Of a stretch of 10,321 bases of DNA, positions 1 to 5,457 are shown piece by piece. Position 1 is the stretch's first letter; every line of letters starts with the position of its first letter. The stretch comes from JAQVUB01 sp033809415 (lineage in GTDB: Bacteria > Verrucomicrobiota > Lentisphaeria > Oligosphaerales > Oligosphaeraceae), in contig JAPXLT010000166.1 in NCBI GenBank assembly GCA_033809415.1, forward strand, positions 1 through 10,321, in the 5' to 3' direction. The notes under the pieces were generated by a model. That model worked only from the letters and a program-made list of their open reading frames with translations. It ran no database searches and was not told where the DNA came from. The position numbers and the translations under genes are program-made.

Positions 1-824
1 TTGTAGGAGAGCAGGGCTTCACGCATAACCAGCACTGGAACGGTACTCGAACTACAGATTTCGGAAAAAAAGTCTGCTGGAACTGGGGAGGCACTTTCGG
101 GCTGGCTGCTCCATCCGTAATAGAGCACAACGGAATGTTGGTCCAGGTCGGCAAGGTATTCGAGCAGGACCGTGTCAGAAATGGTAGAGGGGTTCAGCGG
201 AATCAGTTTTGCGTCCGGTGAAAGACTGCTGACATCCGGCAAGGATTGCAGGATTTTTTGCGATTCACGGGAATTATCGAGCAATAAGATGATTTGCCTG
301 GTGCGTGGAAACAGACGCATGCACAGGTAAATGTTTTCAGTGATTTCAGGGTTGCTGAAAATGGCTGTCTGATTGGGATGATACTTTCGCAAGGAGGCAT
401 CCCAATGTTCCGGGGCACAGAAGATGACCGACGTGCCTGGATACAGGCAAGAATGATTTTTTTGCAGCAGCTCGCCAGCGATGGCATTGAAGGTGATGAC
501 AGTGCTGTAATGGCCATTTTGCAATGCCGGCAGATACAGCTCCAGTTTTTCTTGCCAGCTGGCGGGATCGGTGTCCCATTGCCCGTTAAGTTCGAGATGT
601 TCCAAGGTATAAGGAGTTTTGAAAAAACTCATTACTTTTAAAAAGCCGGGCAGGAGGTTATAGCTTTGCGCATGCCAGATGTTGTAGGAGTGAATCAACA
701 GTACGCGTTTCGTGCCGGGATGATAAACCCCGGAAGTCGTTTGCGCCGTACCAACAGATAAACAAAGGAAAAGCAGAACAAAAAGACTTCTTCTGAAAAA
801 AAATGTAAAAAAACGGGATGGCAT
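1..824 (-). CDS. Exported ABC-substrate-binding-like sensor protein, N-terminal part (runs off left edge)
   Basis: One reading frame stays open for 274 codons from the ATG at 824 to the window edge, so the C-terminus is not visible. Two in-frame TAA codons lie just upstream of the start. The N-terminus is a signal peptide or signal anchor: basic residues around 4-12, a hydrophobic stretch at 13-25, then a likely cleavage region near GTAQT. After this comes VLLIHSYNIW (41-50), then TVITFNAIAGELL (108-120), PGTSVIFCAPEHW (129-141), RLFPRTRQIILLLDN (170-184) and SVVLYYGWSS (231-240). This order resembles the periplasmic substrate-binding-like (ABC_sub_bind type) domain at the front of many membrane histidine kinases and GGDEF proteins. 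In that family the domain senses a ligand outside the membrane. Whether this protein continues into a kinase or another output domain cannot be seen. No good SD precedes the ATG. The gene is divergent from gap. Confidence 0.72.
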   Translation of the reverse strand, partial: MPSRFFTFFFRRSLFVLLFLCLSVGTAQTTSGVYHPGTKRVLLIHSYNIWHAQSYNLLPGFLKVMSFFKTPYTLEHLELNGQWDTDPASWQEKLELYLPALQNGHYSTVITFNAIAGELLQKNHSCLYPGTSVIFCAPEHWDASLRKYHPNQTAIFSNPEITENIYLCMRLFPRTRQIILLLDNSRESQKILQSLPDVSSLSPDAKLIPLNPSTISDTVLLEYLADLDQHSVVLYYGWSSQPESASPVPADFFSEICSSSTVPVLVMREALLSY

Positions 825-859
825 TGGTGCTTATTAGAGACAGACTGGCGTAAACAAAC

Positions 860-887
860 AGAATAAAGGCTGAACGGACAATCTCAA
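860..887 (-). promoter_or_regulatory. Candidate sigma70-type promoter for the sensor gene
   Basis: Reading the minus strand, TTGAGA (887-882) matches five of six -35 consensus bases. It is followed after 16 bases by TATTCT (865-860), which matches four of six -10 bases. Transcription would start about 30 bases before the ATG at 824. This rests on consensus matching alone, and the organism's promoter consensus is unknown. Confidence 0.35.
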
Positions 888-931
888 AAGGTAATATCTC
901 ATTCCTATTTTTCCAGTTGTCATAGAAGAAG

Positions 932-1043
932 GGTGCGTGGTGCGTGGTGCGTGGTGCGTGGTGCAGGGGGCAGGGGGCAGGGTGCAGGGTGCAGGGGGCG
1001 TGGGGCGTGGGGCGTGGTGCGTGGTGCGTGGTGCGTGGTGCGT
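932..1043. repeat. 16-unit heptanucleotide tandem array
   Basis: Sixteen uninterrupted 7-base units follow one another with no indels. Four unit types occur in runs: GGTGCGT x4, GGTGCAG x1, GGGGCAG x2, GGTGCAG x2, GGGGCGT x3, GGTGCGT x4. Only position 3 (T or G) and positions 6-7 (GT or AG) vary, and all four combinations are present. This fits growth by slippage or unequal exchange from a few founder units. The first and last runs are the same type. A two-unit relative lies at 2248-2261. A 7-base unit does not keep a reading frame when copy number changes, so a regulatory, structural or neutral role is more likely than coding. Confidence 0.95.
966..1012 (+). other. G-quadruplex-forming motif inside the heptad array
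   Basis: The plus strand has seven consecutive G-runs of lengths 5, 5, 3, 3, 5, 4 and 4, separated by loops of 2 to 4 bases (CA, CA, TGCA, TGCA, CGT, CGT). This far exceeds the usual requirement of four runs of three G with loops of up to seven. The G-rich strand is the coding strand of gap, and the motif ends about 63 bases upstream of the candidate gap -35 box. Folding in the cell is an inference. Confidence 0.7.
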
Positions 1044-1074
1044 GGGAAACTTTTTTGATTATTTTTGCCATGGA

Positions 1075-1103
1075 TTGCACAAATTCAGTCAGGGATATAT
1101 ATT
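1075..1103 (+). promoter_or_regulatory. Candidate sigma70-type promoter for gap
   Basis: TTGCAC (1075-1080) and TATATT (1098-1103, five of six -10 consensus bases) are separated by exactly 17 bases. The -35 box is weak, matching only the TTG. Transcription would start near 1110 and give a leader of about 77 bases. It is the best-spaced candidate seen between the repeat array and gap. Confidence 0.45.
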
Positions 1104-1186
1104 AACCAACTTACACAGTATTGTTTTTTTTCTGGCTTGCCGGGGAAGAGACTGTTAGGAACATGAAAATCAAGGAGAATTGACAG

Positions 1187-2185
1187 ATGATTAGAGTCGG
1201 TATTAATGGTTTTGGCCGTATTGGGCGCATGGTTTTCCGTGCGGCTGTTGCGAATTTTAGCAAGGATATTGAAGTTGTTGCGATCAACGATCTGCTCGAT
1301 CCGGATTATCTGGGCTACCTGCTGAAATATGATTCCGTTCATGGGCGTTTTGATGGCGATGTCAAAGTTGACGGATCGACGATGATTGTCAACGGCAAGT
1401 CCATTCGCCTGACCGCTGAAAAAGACCCTGCCAATCTGAAGTGGAATGAAGTTGGCGTGGATGTAGTTGTCGAGTCCACTGGTTTTTTCCTGACGGATGA
1501 AACGGCTCGCAAGCATATCACCGCCGGGGCAAAAAAAGTCATTCTTTCCGCTCCGTCGAAAGATAACACGCCGATGTTTGTCTATGGCGTAAACGACAAG
1601 TCCTACGCTGGCCAGGATATCATTTCCAACGCATCCTGCACGACCAACTGCTTGGCGCCGCTTGCCAAAGTCCTCCATGACAACTTCGGCATCAAGCGCG
1701 GCCTGATGACCACCGTTCATGCGACCACTGCAACCCAGAAAACGGTTGACGGTCCCTCGAATAAAGATTGGCGCGGCGGGCGCGGCATCCTCGAGAATAT
1801 CATTCCCTCGAGCACAGGTGCTGCCAAGGCTGTCGGTAAAGTTCTGCCGGTTCTGCAAGGCAAACTGACCGGTATGTCAATGCGCGTCCCGACCTCCGAC
1901 GTCTCGGTTGTTGACCTGACCGTTGAACTCGAAAAGGAAACTGATTACGCAGATATCTGCGCGGCGATGAAATCCGCAGCTGAAGGCGAACTCAAAGGCG
2001 TCCTCGGCTACACCGAAGATAAAGTCGTTTCAACCGATTTCCGTGGCGATCCCCGTACCTCGATCTTTGACAAGGATGCCGGCATCCAGCTCGACAAGAC
2101 CTTCGTCAAAGTTGTCAGCTGGTATGACAACGAATGGGGCTACTCCAATAAAGTCTTGGAAATGGTGCGCGTTATTGCACGCTGA
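1187..2185 (+). CDS. gap: Type I glyceraldehyde-3-phosphate dehydrogenase
   Basis: This cytosolic glycolytic enzyme oxidises and phosphorylates glyceraldehyde 3-phosphate to 1,3-bisphosphoglycerate with reduction of a nicotinamide cofactor. The 332 residues match the usual family length. The N-terminal Rossmann fold shows GINGFGRIGR (5-14) and INDL (33-36), whose Asp35 favours NAD over NADP. The catalytic motif SNASCTTNCLAP (147-158) carries the nucleophile Cys151. His178 in TTVHATTATQ is the base that activates it. WYDNEWGYS (312-320) is the conserved C-terminal signature. The start is well fixed by AAGGAG at 1172-1177, nine bases before the ATG. The gene stands alone, divergent from the sensor gene and convergent with the phosphatidyltransferase gene, with a strong terminator 15 bases after its stop. 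Confidence 0.98.
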   Translation: MIRVGINGFGRIGRMVFRAAVANFSKDIEVVAINDLLDPDYLGYLLKYDSVHGRFDGDVKVDGSTMIVNGKSIRLTAEKDPANLKWNEVGVDVVVESTGFFLTDETARKHITAGAKKVILSAPSKDNTPMFVYGVNDKSYAGQDIISNASCTTNCLAPLAKVLHDNFGIKRGLMTTVHATTATQKTVDGPSNKDWRGGRGILENIIPSSTGAAKAVGKVLPVLQGKLTGMSMRVPTSDVSVVDLTVELEKETDYADICAAMKSAAEGELKGVLGYTEDKVVSTDFRGDPRTSIFDKDAGIQLDKTFVKVVSWYDNEWGYSNKVLEMVRVIAR

Positions 2186-2199
2186 CTGAAATAATGAAC

Positions 2200-2242
2200 A
2201 AAAAAAAGCGCGGCTTGCTATCGGCAAGCCGCGCTTTTTTTT
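2200..2242. terminator. Bidirectional rho-independent terminator
   Basis: Eight A (2200-2207) precede the arm GCGCGGCTTGC (2208-2218). A 5-base loop (2219-2223) leads to the exact complement GCAAGCCGCGC (2224-2234) and eight T (2235-2242). The GC-rich 11-bp stem with A and T tracts on both sides works in both orientations. It ends gap on the plus strand and the phosphatidyltransferase transcript on the minus strand. Confidence 0.95.
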
Positions 2243-2247
2243 GTTAG

Positions 2248-2261
2248 GGTACAGGGTGCAG
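2248..2261. repeat. Two-unit relative of the heptad repeat
   Basis: GGTACAG followed by GGTGCAG. The second unit is identical to one unit type of the array at 932-1043 and the first differs by one base. It lies between the bidirectional terminator and the phosphatidyltransferase stop codon. It is short enough that chance cannot be excluded. Confidence 0.5.
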
Positions 2262-2269
2262 TTTTTGTA

Positions 2270-3625
2270 TTACTGGACAAGCTTTTCTTCTTTATCACGC
2301 CGTTTGATAGCGAAGATGGAATAGAGTAGGCTGAGGGCGACGCAAAACCAGATGAAAACGACTTCCCAGTCATGCTTTTTGACGAGGACGATATTGACAA
2401 AGATAAGTAGGGCGACAAGCAGCAACAGCTTGATCGCGCGGGGCAGGCTTGGCCAGAGGCTTTGCCCAAAATGCAGATAGGGGATGTTGGAAATCATCAG
2501 GCAGGATGCGAGGACGACGATCAAGGCGGCGATGATGCCGCTGGCTGGATGGGAGAAGCGCATGGCTGCCAGAACAGCGGAACAGACCAGCAGCGCACCG
2601 GCTGGGGAGGGCATGCCTTGGAAGACGCCCTTGATCTGTGGACGGTCAGGATGCAGGAAGCGGTACAGGCGGTATATCAGGCAGCTGGTATAGAACAACG
2701 CCAAGATTGCCGCCAGCCAAGAGGGAATTGCATTCGCATGGCTGCTCAACCCCCGGTAGATAATGCAACCAACTGCAAGGCCAAAACTGGTGCCATCCGC
2801 TACATCATCAAAAAAAGCGCCGCGTTTCGTCGAGCCGAATTTTCGCGCAAGGCGTCCATCAAACAGATCAAAGAATTGCCCGACAAAGATAAGGACAAAC
2901 CCCAGGGTGAACCGTCCATACATGCAAACGACCCAGATTGCCGCCAGACCGCAGATAAAGTTAGCAAAGGTGAGCGAGTTGGCATACCAGACATCCGGGA
3001 TGACTTTGCAGTAAAACGACAAGAATGCGAGGATGTTGCAGCTGGCAAGCAGATAGCCGACGACGGTGTTGTTGAGGAGTGGAAAAGGTTGAATGTTATA
3101 TAGGGCGACAGCCGAAAGCAGGATGGTGACTAGGGCCGTTTTGGCCTTGCCGAAAGAATTGGCTGCTTTTTTCTGGCTGAAAAGACGCGAAGCCTGTCCT
3201 AACGTGTCAATGATCATGAAGAGAACCACACCCCAGATATCCAGGCGAACTTCCGGATGGATATTTTGCCCAAGGCTTAAATACAGCAGGCAGGGGAAAT
3301 ACATGCATTTGTCACTCAAGGGGTCCAGCCATTTGCCGGTTTCCGTCTCAAGATCGCAATTGCGTGCGATCGTGCCATCCGTCAAGTCCGTAATCATCCA
3401 GAAGGCAAACCAGAGTATCCCGGCATTCCAGTGCCCCAGATGAACCAGCAATATGCTCAAGGCACCCATCGGTATGCGGATCAGAGAAATCGCATTTGGA
3501 TGCAGAAAAGGCATGCGCCGGATAAAATTGCGCCCCCTTTCACTGCGGGTAATCGAAACAGACAGAAGACGCTCCACCAATAACATGGCAATGATCAGGA
3601 GCGATAAAAGTAAAATATGTGACAT
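2270..3625 (-). CDS. Double-domain CDP-alcohol phosphatidyltransferase, likely PgsA-PssA fusion
   Basis: An integral membrane protein of 451 residues, about twice the family's usual length, because it carries two copies of the CDP-alcohol phosphatidyltransferase signature. Domain 1 (about 40-200) has PNAISLIR (43-50) and the full motif DGxxAR (83-88), Gly97, Asp101, Asp105 with the standard 8-residue spacing. Its DPLSDK (101-106) resembles PgsA, which makes phosphatidylglycerol phosphate. Domain 2 (about 212-400) has DGRLAR (256-261), Gly269, Asp273, Asp277 with 7 rather than 8 residues between Arg and Gly. DDVADGTSFG (273-282) and QGMPSPAGA (336-344) resemble phosphatidylserine synthase PssA. 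The expected substrates are CDP-diacylglycerol plus glycerol 3-phosphate and serine. Both sets of catalytic aspartates are intact. GAGGG lies seven bases before the ATG and supports the start. An 11-bp repeat array lies directly upstream. The substrate of each half is inferred from motif style only. Confidence 0.85.
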   Translation of the reverse strand: MSHILLLSLLIIAMLLVERLLSVSITRSERGRNFIRRMPFLHPNAISLIRIPMGALSILLVHLGHWNAGILWFAFWMITDLTDGTIARNCDLETETGKWLDPLSDKCMYFPCLLYLSLGQNIHPEVRLDIWGVVLFMIIDTLGQASRLFSQKKAANSFGKAKTALVTILLSAVALYNIQPFPLLNNTVVGYLLASCNILAFLSFYCKVIPDVWYANSLTFANFICGLAAIWVVCMYGRFTLGFVLIFVGQFFDLFDGRLARKFGSTKRGAFFDDVADGTSFGLAVGCIIYRGLSSHANAIPSWLAAILALFYTSCLIYRLYRFLHPDRPQIKGVFQGMPSPAGALLVCSAVLAAMRFSHPASGIIAALIVVLASCLMISNIPYLHFGQSLWPSLPRAIKLLLLVALLIFVNIVLVKKHDWEVVFIWFCVALSLLYSIFAIKRRDKEEKLVQ

Positions 3626-3638
3626 GATTGGTCCCTCA

Positions 3639-3704
3639 CGGGCTTTACACGGACTTTACACGGGCTTTACACGGACTTTACACGGACTTTACACGGACTT
3701 TACA
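3639..3704. repeat. 11-bp direct repeat array upstream of the phosphatidyltransferase gene
   Basis: Six perfect-length units of CGGACTTTACA follow each other with no gaps. Units 1 and 3 carry G instead of A at position 4 (CGGGCTTTACA). A partial seventh, CGGAC, follows at 3705-3709. On the gene's strand the array ends two bases before the GAGGG SD, so it would be the 5' leader or promoter-proximal DNA of that gene. The 11-bp period is close to one helical turn, so a bound protein would meet each unit on the same DNA face. No known operator is recognised. Confidence 0.93.
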
Positions 3705-3730
3705 CGGACGACAGATCGGTCGAATCGGTT

Positions 3731-3810
3731 GTCCATTGTCCATTACACCCCGTCCATTCTTGTCCATTCCGTCCATTTTGTCCATTCTTGTCCCTGTCCA
3801 TCGTCCATAA
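3731..3810. repeat. GTCCAT repeat block 1, downstream of the CorC-type gene
   Basis: Nine GTCC units start at 3731, 3738, 3752, 3762, 3771, 3780, 3790, 3796 and 3803. Eight are GTCCAT and the one at 3790 is GTCCCT. Spacing is irregular, mostly 7, 9 or 10 bases. The block ends three bases from the CorC-type stop codon. Positions 3762-3810 are the exact reverse complement of 5175-5223, on the other side of that gene. Confidence 0.93.
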
Positions 3811-3812
3811 TT

Positions 3813-5129
3813 TTAATCTTCGGTGCGTGCGTCCTTGCCGGGATCGTTGCGTTTGCGGACTTTGACTTGGATGAGTCTGCGTCGGTCGGCATCGAGGATT
3901 TCAATTTCCAGGTGTTCTGTAATCAGCTGTTCGCCTTTTGCCGGGATTTTGCCCTCGCTTGCCATGATGTAACCTCCAAGTGTATCGAAACCCTGTTCTT
4001 CAGAAATTTCAACATCAAGGAGCTGGTTGACTTCCCAGATGGGCATTCGCCCGTCATTGATCAAGGAGCCGTCTTCCTCGAGATGCGGGATTTCTGGAGT
4101 GCTTGCCTCATCATGGTCGTACTCATCCCGGATTTCGCCAACGATTTCCTCGAGGATGTCTTCAATGGTCACCACCCCCGCAGTGCCACCGTATTCATCG
4201 AGGACGATGGCCAGGTGGTTGCGCGTCTGGCGGAATTCATCGAGCAGGTCACTGACATTCTTGCTTTCCGGAATAAAGACCGGGTTGCGTGCGAGGGCAC
4301 GGGCATTCGCCGCTTTTCCAAGGCGGGCATCATCGAGCAGGTCTTTGGCATAGATGATACCACTGATGGTATCAATGCTCTCGTGATAGATCGGAATCCG
4401 GCTGTGACCCGTTTCCGTAATCGTCTTCTTTATCTCGGCAATACTGACGGTTTCAGGCAGTACATCCATATCCACCCGGGGAGTCATAATCTCATGCACA
4501 AAGGTTTTATCGAGGTTTATGACCCCATTCAGCATCCGCTTCTCATCCAGCTCGAGACCTGAGGAACCGACTGTGCCAGGCTCCTCTTCCTCATCCTCTT
4601 CCACCAGGGAAAGAATCTCATCCTCGGCCGTCACTTTGCCCAGATTCAATGGATCATCTTCCTGTTCACGGATTCGTTGAATCCAGATGTCCAACGGAAA
4701 AACCAGCGGTGAAAAAAGCCAGGCGGCAAGCTTGAAAATCGGCAGAGTAAATGACAGCAGCCGGGCAGTCGCCAGCAGGGAAAGCTTCTCGATTGTAAGT
4801 TCTAAAAACAGGAAGATGAGCAGAGCCAGCAAGACTCCCGCCCCAGCCGTCAGCAGACGCGATTTGTCAGCTGCCCATGCAAGATAACAAATGACGGAAC
4901 AGAGCAACAGCAGCATTACCAGTAGATGGGCGGCCAGACGCAGACGCGAGATAATTGGAAATATCTGTTCCAGCCGCTCCGCTAGTCGCTTGGAACCCTC
5001 ACGCAATTTACGTAATTTAGCTTTGTTGAATGTTTCCAGTTTTACTGCGGCCAAGGCCAGAAAGGCAAAGCCAATACTGGTGACCAATGCCGTAGTCAGT
5101 GACAAACTCGTACTCATACATCCCTTCAT
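3813..5129 (-). CDS. CNNM/CorC-type membrane protein with CBS pair and transporter-associated domain
   Basis: Members of this family (HlyC/CorC, related to CNNM magnesium transporters) are inner-membrane proteins linked to divalent cation efflux or homeostasis. The 438 residues show about four hydrophobic segments (near 9-29, 64-85, 93-114 and 128-147), a very acidic linker (168-184), then a CBS pair with EIMTPRVDM (213-221), GHSRIPIY (241-248) and VLDEYGGTAGVVTIEDI (309-325). The small C-terminal domain has FDTLGGYIM (381-389). The soluble half is textbook. The membrane half is divergent, with no clear GEVLPK-like motif (LELTIEK stands at 109-115). The start is open: the ATG at 5129 has no SD, while the ATG at 5117 has AAGGG four to five bases upstream and would give 434 residues. 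GTCCAT-type repeats flank the gene on both sides. Its position after ybeY matches a common bacterial gene order. Confidence 0.88.
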   Translation of the reverse strand: MKGCMSTSLSLTTALVTSIGFAFLALAAVKLETFNKAKLRKLREGSKRLAERLEQIFPIISRLRLAAHLLVMLLLLCSVICYLAWAADKSRLLTAGAGVLLALLIFLFLELTIEKLSLLATARLLSFTLPIFKLAAWLFSPLVFPLDIWIQRIREQEDDPLNLGKVTAEDEILSLVEEDEEEEPGTVGSSGLELDEKRMLNGVINLDKTFVHEIMTPRVDMDVLPETVSIAEIKKTITETGHSRIPIYHESIDTISGIIYAKDLLDDARLGKAANARALARNPVFIPESKNVSDLLDEFRQTRNHLAIVLDEYGGTAGVVTIEDILEEIVGEIRDEYDHDEASTPEIPHLEEDGSLINDGRMPIWEVNQLLDVEISEEQGFDTLGGYIMASEGKIPAKGEQLITEHLEIEILDADRRRLIQVKVRKRNDPGKDARTED

Positions 5130-5174
5130 TGTTTTTTACTGATACAAGCCGGCAGACTCAAGAGCAAGTGCCGG

Positions 5175-5289
5175 TTATGGACGATGGACAGGGACAAGAA
5201 TGGACAAAATGGACGGAATGGACGGAATGGACGGAATGGACGGAATGGACAAGAATGGACTGCTGAATGGACAATGGACAGGAATGGAC
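5175..5289. repeat. ATGGAC repeat block 2, upstream of the CorC-type gene
   Basis: Thirteen GGAC-ending units lie in the orientation opposite to blocks 1 and 3. They include four perfect 9-base units GGAATGGAC at 5215-5250 and one degenerate AGGGAC at 5190-5195. The first 49 bases (5175-5223) are the exact reverse complement of 3762-3810. Compared with block 1, this copy has three extra GGAATGGAC units before AAGAATGGAC, so unit number changes in this family. Confidence 0.94.
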
Positions 5290-5319
5290 ACGTACAGCAG
5301 GTGACATTTTTTTGTGCCT

Positions 5320-5393
5320 GTCCATTCGTCCATTAAACGTCAAGTCCATCGCGTCCATGATGTCCATGATGTCCATTCCTGTCCCTGTCCATT
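5320..5393. repeat. GTCCAT repeat block 3, downstream of ybeY
   Basis: Eight GTCC units start at 5320, 5328, 5344, 5353, 5362, 5371, 5381 and 5387, with GTCCCT at 5381 as the degenerate one. Two adjacent 9-base GTCCATGAT units lie at 5353-5370. The block is inverted relative to block 2. For example CCTGTCCATT (5317-5326) pairs with AATGGACAGG (5273-5282). Its outer end carries the same GTCCCT followed by GTCCAT as block 1. Confidence 0.92.
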
Positions 5394-5457
5394 AAAAACA
5401 CTCATTTTGCCGTTTGAATGGGTTGTGGGCGTCACCACGCCGTCATCTTCTCAGAGA

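Larger units (their letters stand above)
825..1186. other. Divergent intergenic region between the sensor gene and gap
   Basis: These 362 bases hold no credible gene. They contain a candidate minus-strand promoter (860-887), the heptad array (932-1043), a candidate plus-strand promoter (1075-1103) and a leader of about 75 bases for gap with a run of eight or more T near 1124-1132. Open frames crossing the array encode only repetitive His/Ala/Pro or Gly/Val/Arg peptides dictated by the repeat. Confidence 0.8.
5130..5457. other. Intergenic region between ybeY and the CorC-type gene, mostly palindromic repeat
   Basis: This 328-base gap is dominated by two opposed repeat blocks (5175-5289 and 5320-5393). 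They make an imperfect palindrome of about 219 bases with a core at 5290-5319 that contains a T7 run. Outside it are about 45 bases leading to the CorC-type start and 64 bases after the ybeY stop, including a weak 5-bp hairpin GGCGT/ACGCC near 5429-5442 with no T tract. No gene is credible. The frame across the repeats encodes only MD/VHS repeats. Confidence 0.85.

Noticed and set aside
658..1080. Minus-strand frame encoding a His/Ala/Pro/Thr-rich repeat peptide
   Set aside because: The repetitive peptide is a direct product of the 7-bp array read in one frame, and the frame overlaps the sensor gene out of phase.
1085..1858. Minus-strand open frame of 257 codons opposite gap
   Set aside because: It is antisense to a textbook GAPDH, has no recognisable domain and no reasonable SD.
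2462..3103. Plus-strand open frame of 213 codons
   Set aside because: It is antisense to the well-supported double-domain phosphatidyltransferase, with low-complexity polar composition and no motif.
3639..3810. Possible CRISPR array
   Set aside because: Units are 6-11 bp and contiguous with no unique spacers of 25-40 bases, and no cas gene is present.
3453..4562. Plus-strand open frame of 369 codons
   Set aside because: It lies antisense to the phosphatidyltransferase start, the repeats and the CorC-type gene, crosses the 11-bp and GTCCAT arrays, and has no family motif. It is a shadow.
5158..5376. Minus-strand frame encoding MDIMD and VHSVHS repeats
   Set aside because: The composition is dictated by the GGAC/GTCC repeats; there is no SD and no non-repeat core.
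3731..5393. Insertion sequence or composite transposon around the CorC-type gene
   Set aside because: There are inverted repeats, but no transposase or integrase and no clear target-site duplication. The enclosed gene is a conserved chromosomal neighbour of ybeY.
5429..5442. Small hairpin GGCGT/ACGCC after ybeY as a terminator
   Set aside because: Only 5 bp with no T tract; insufficient for a terminator call.
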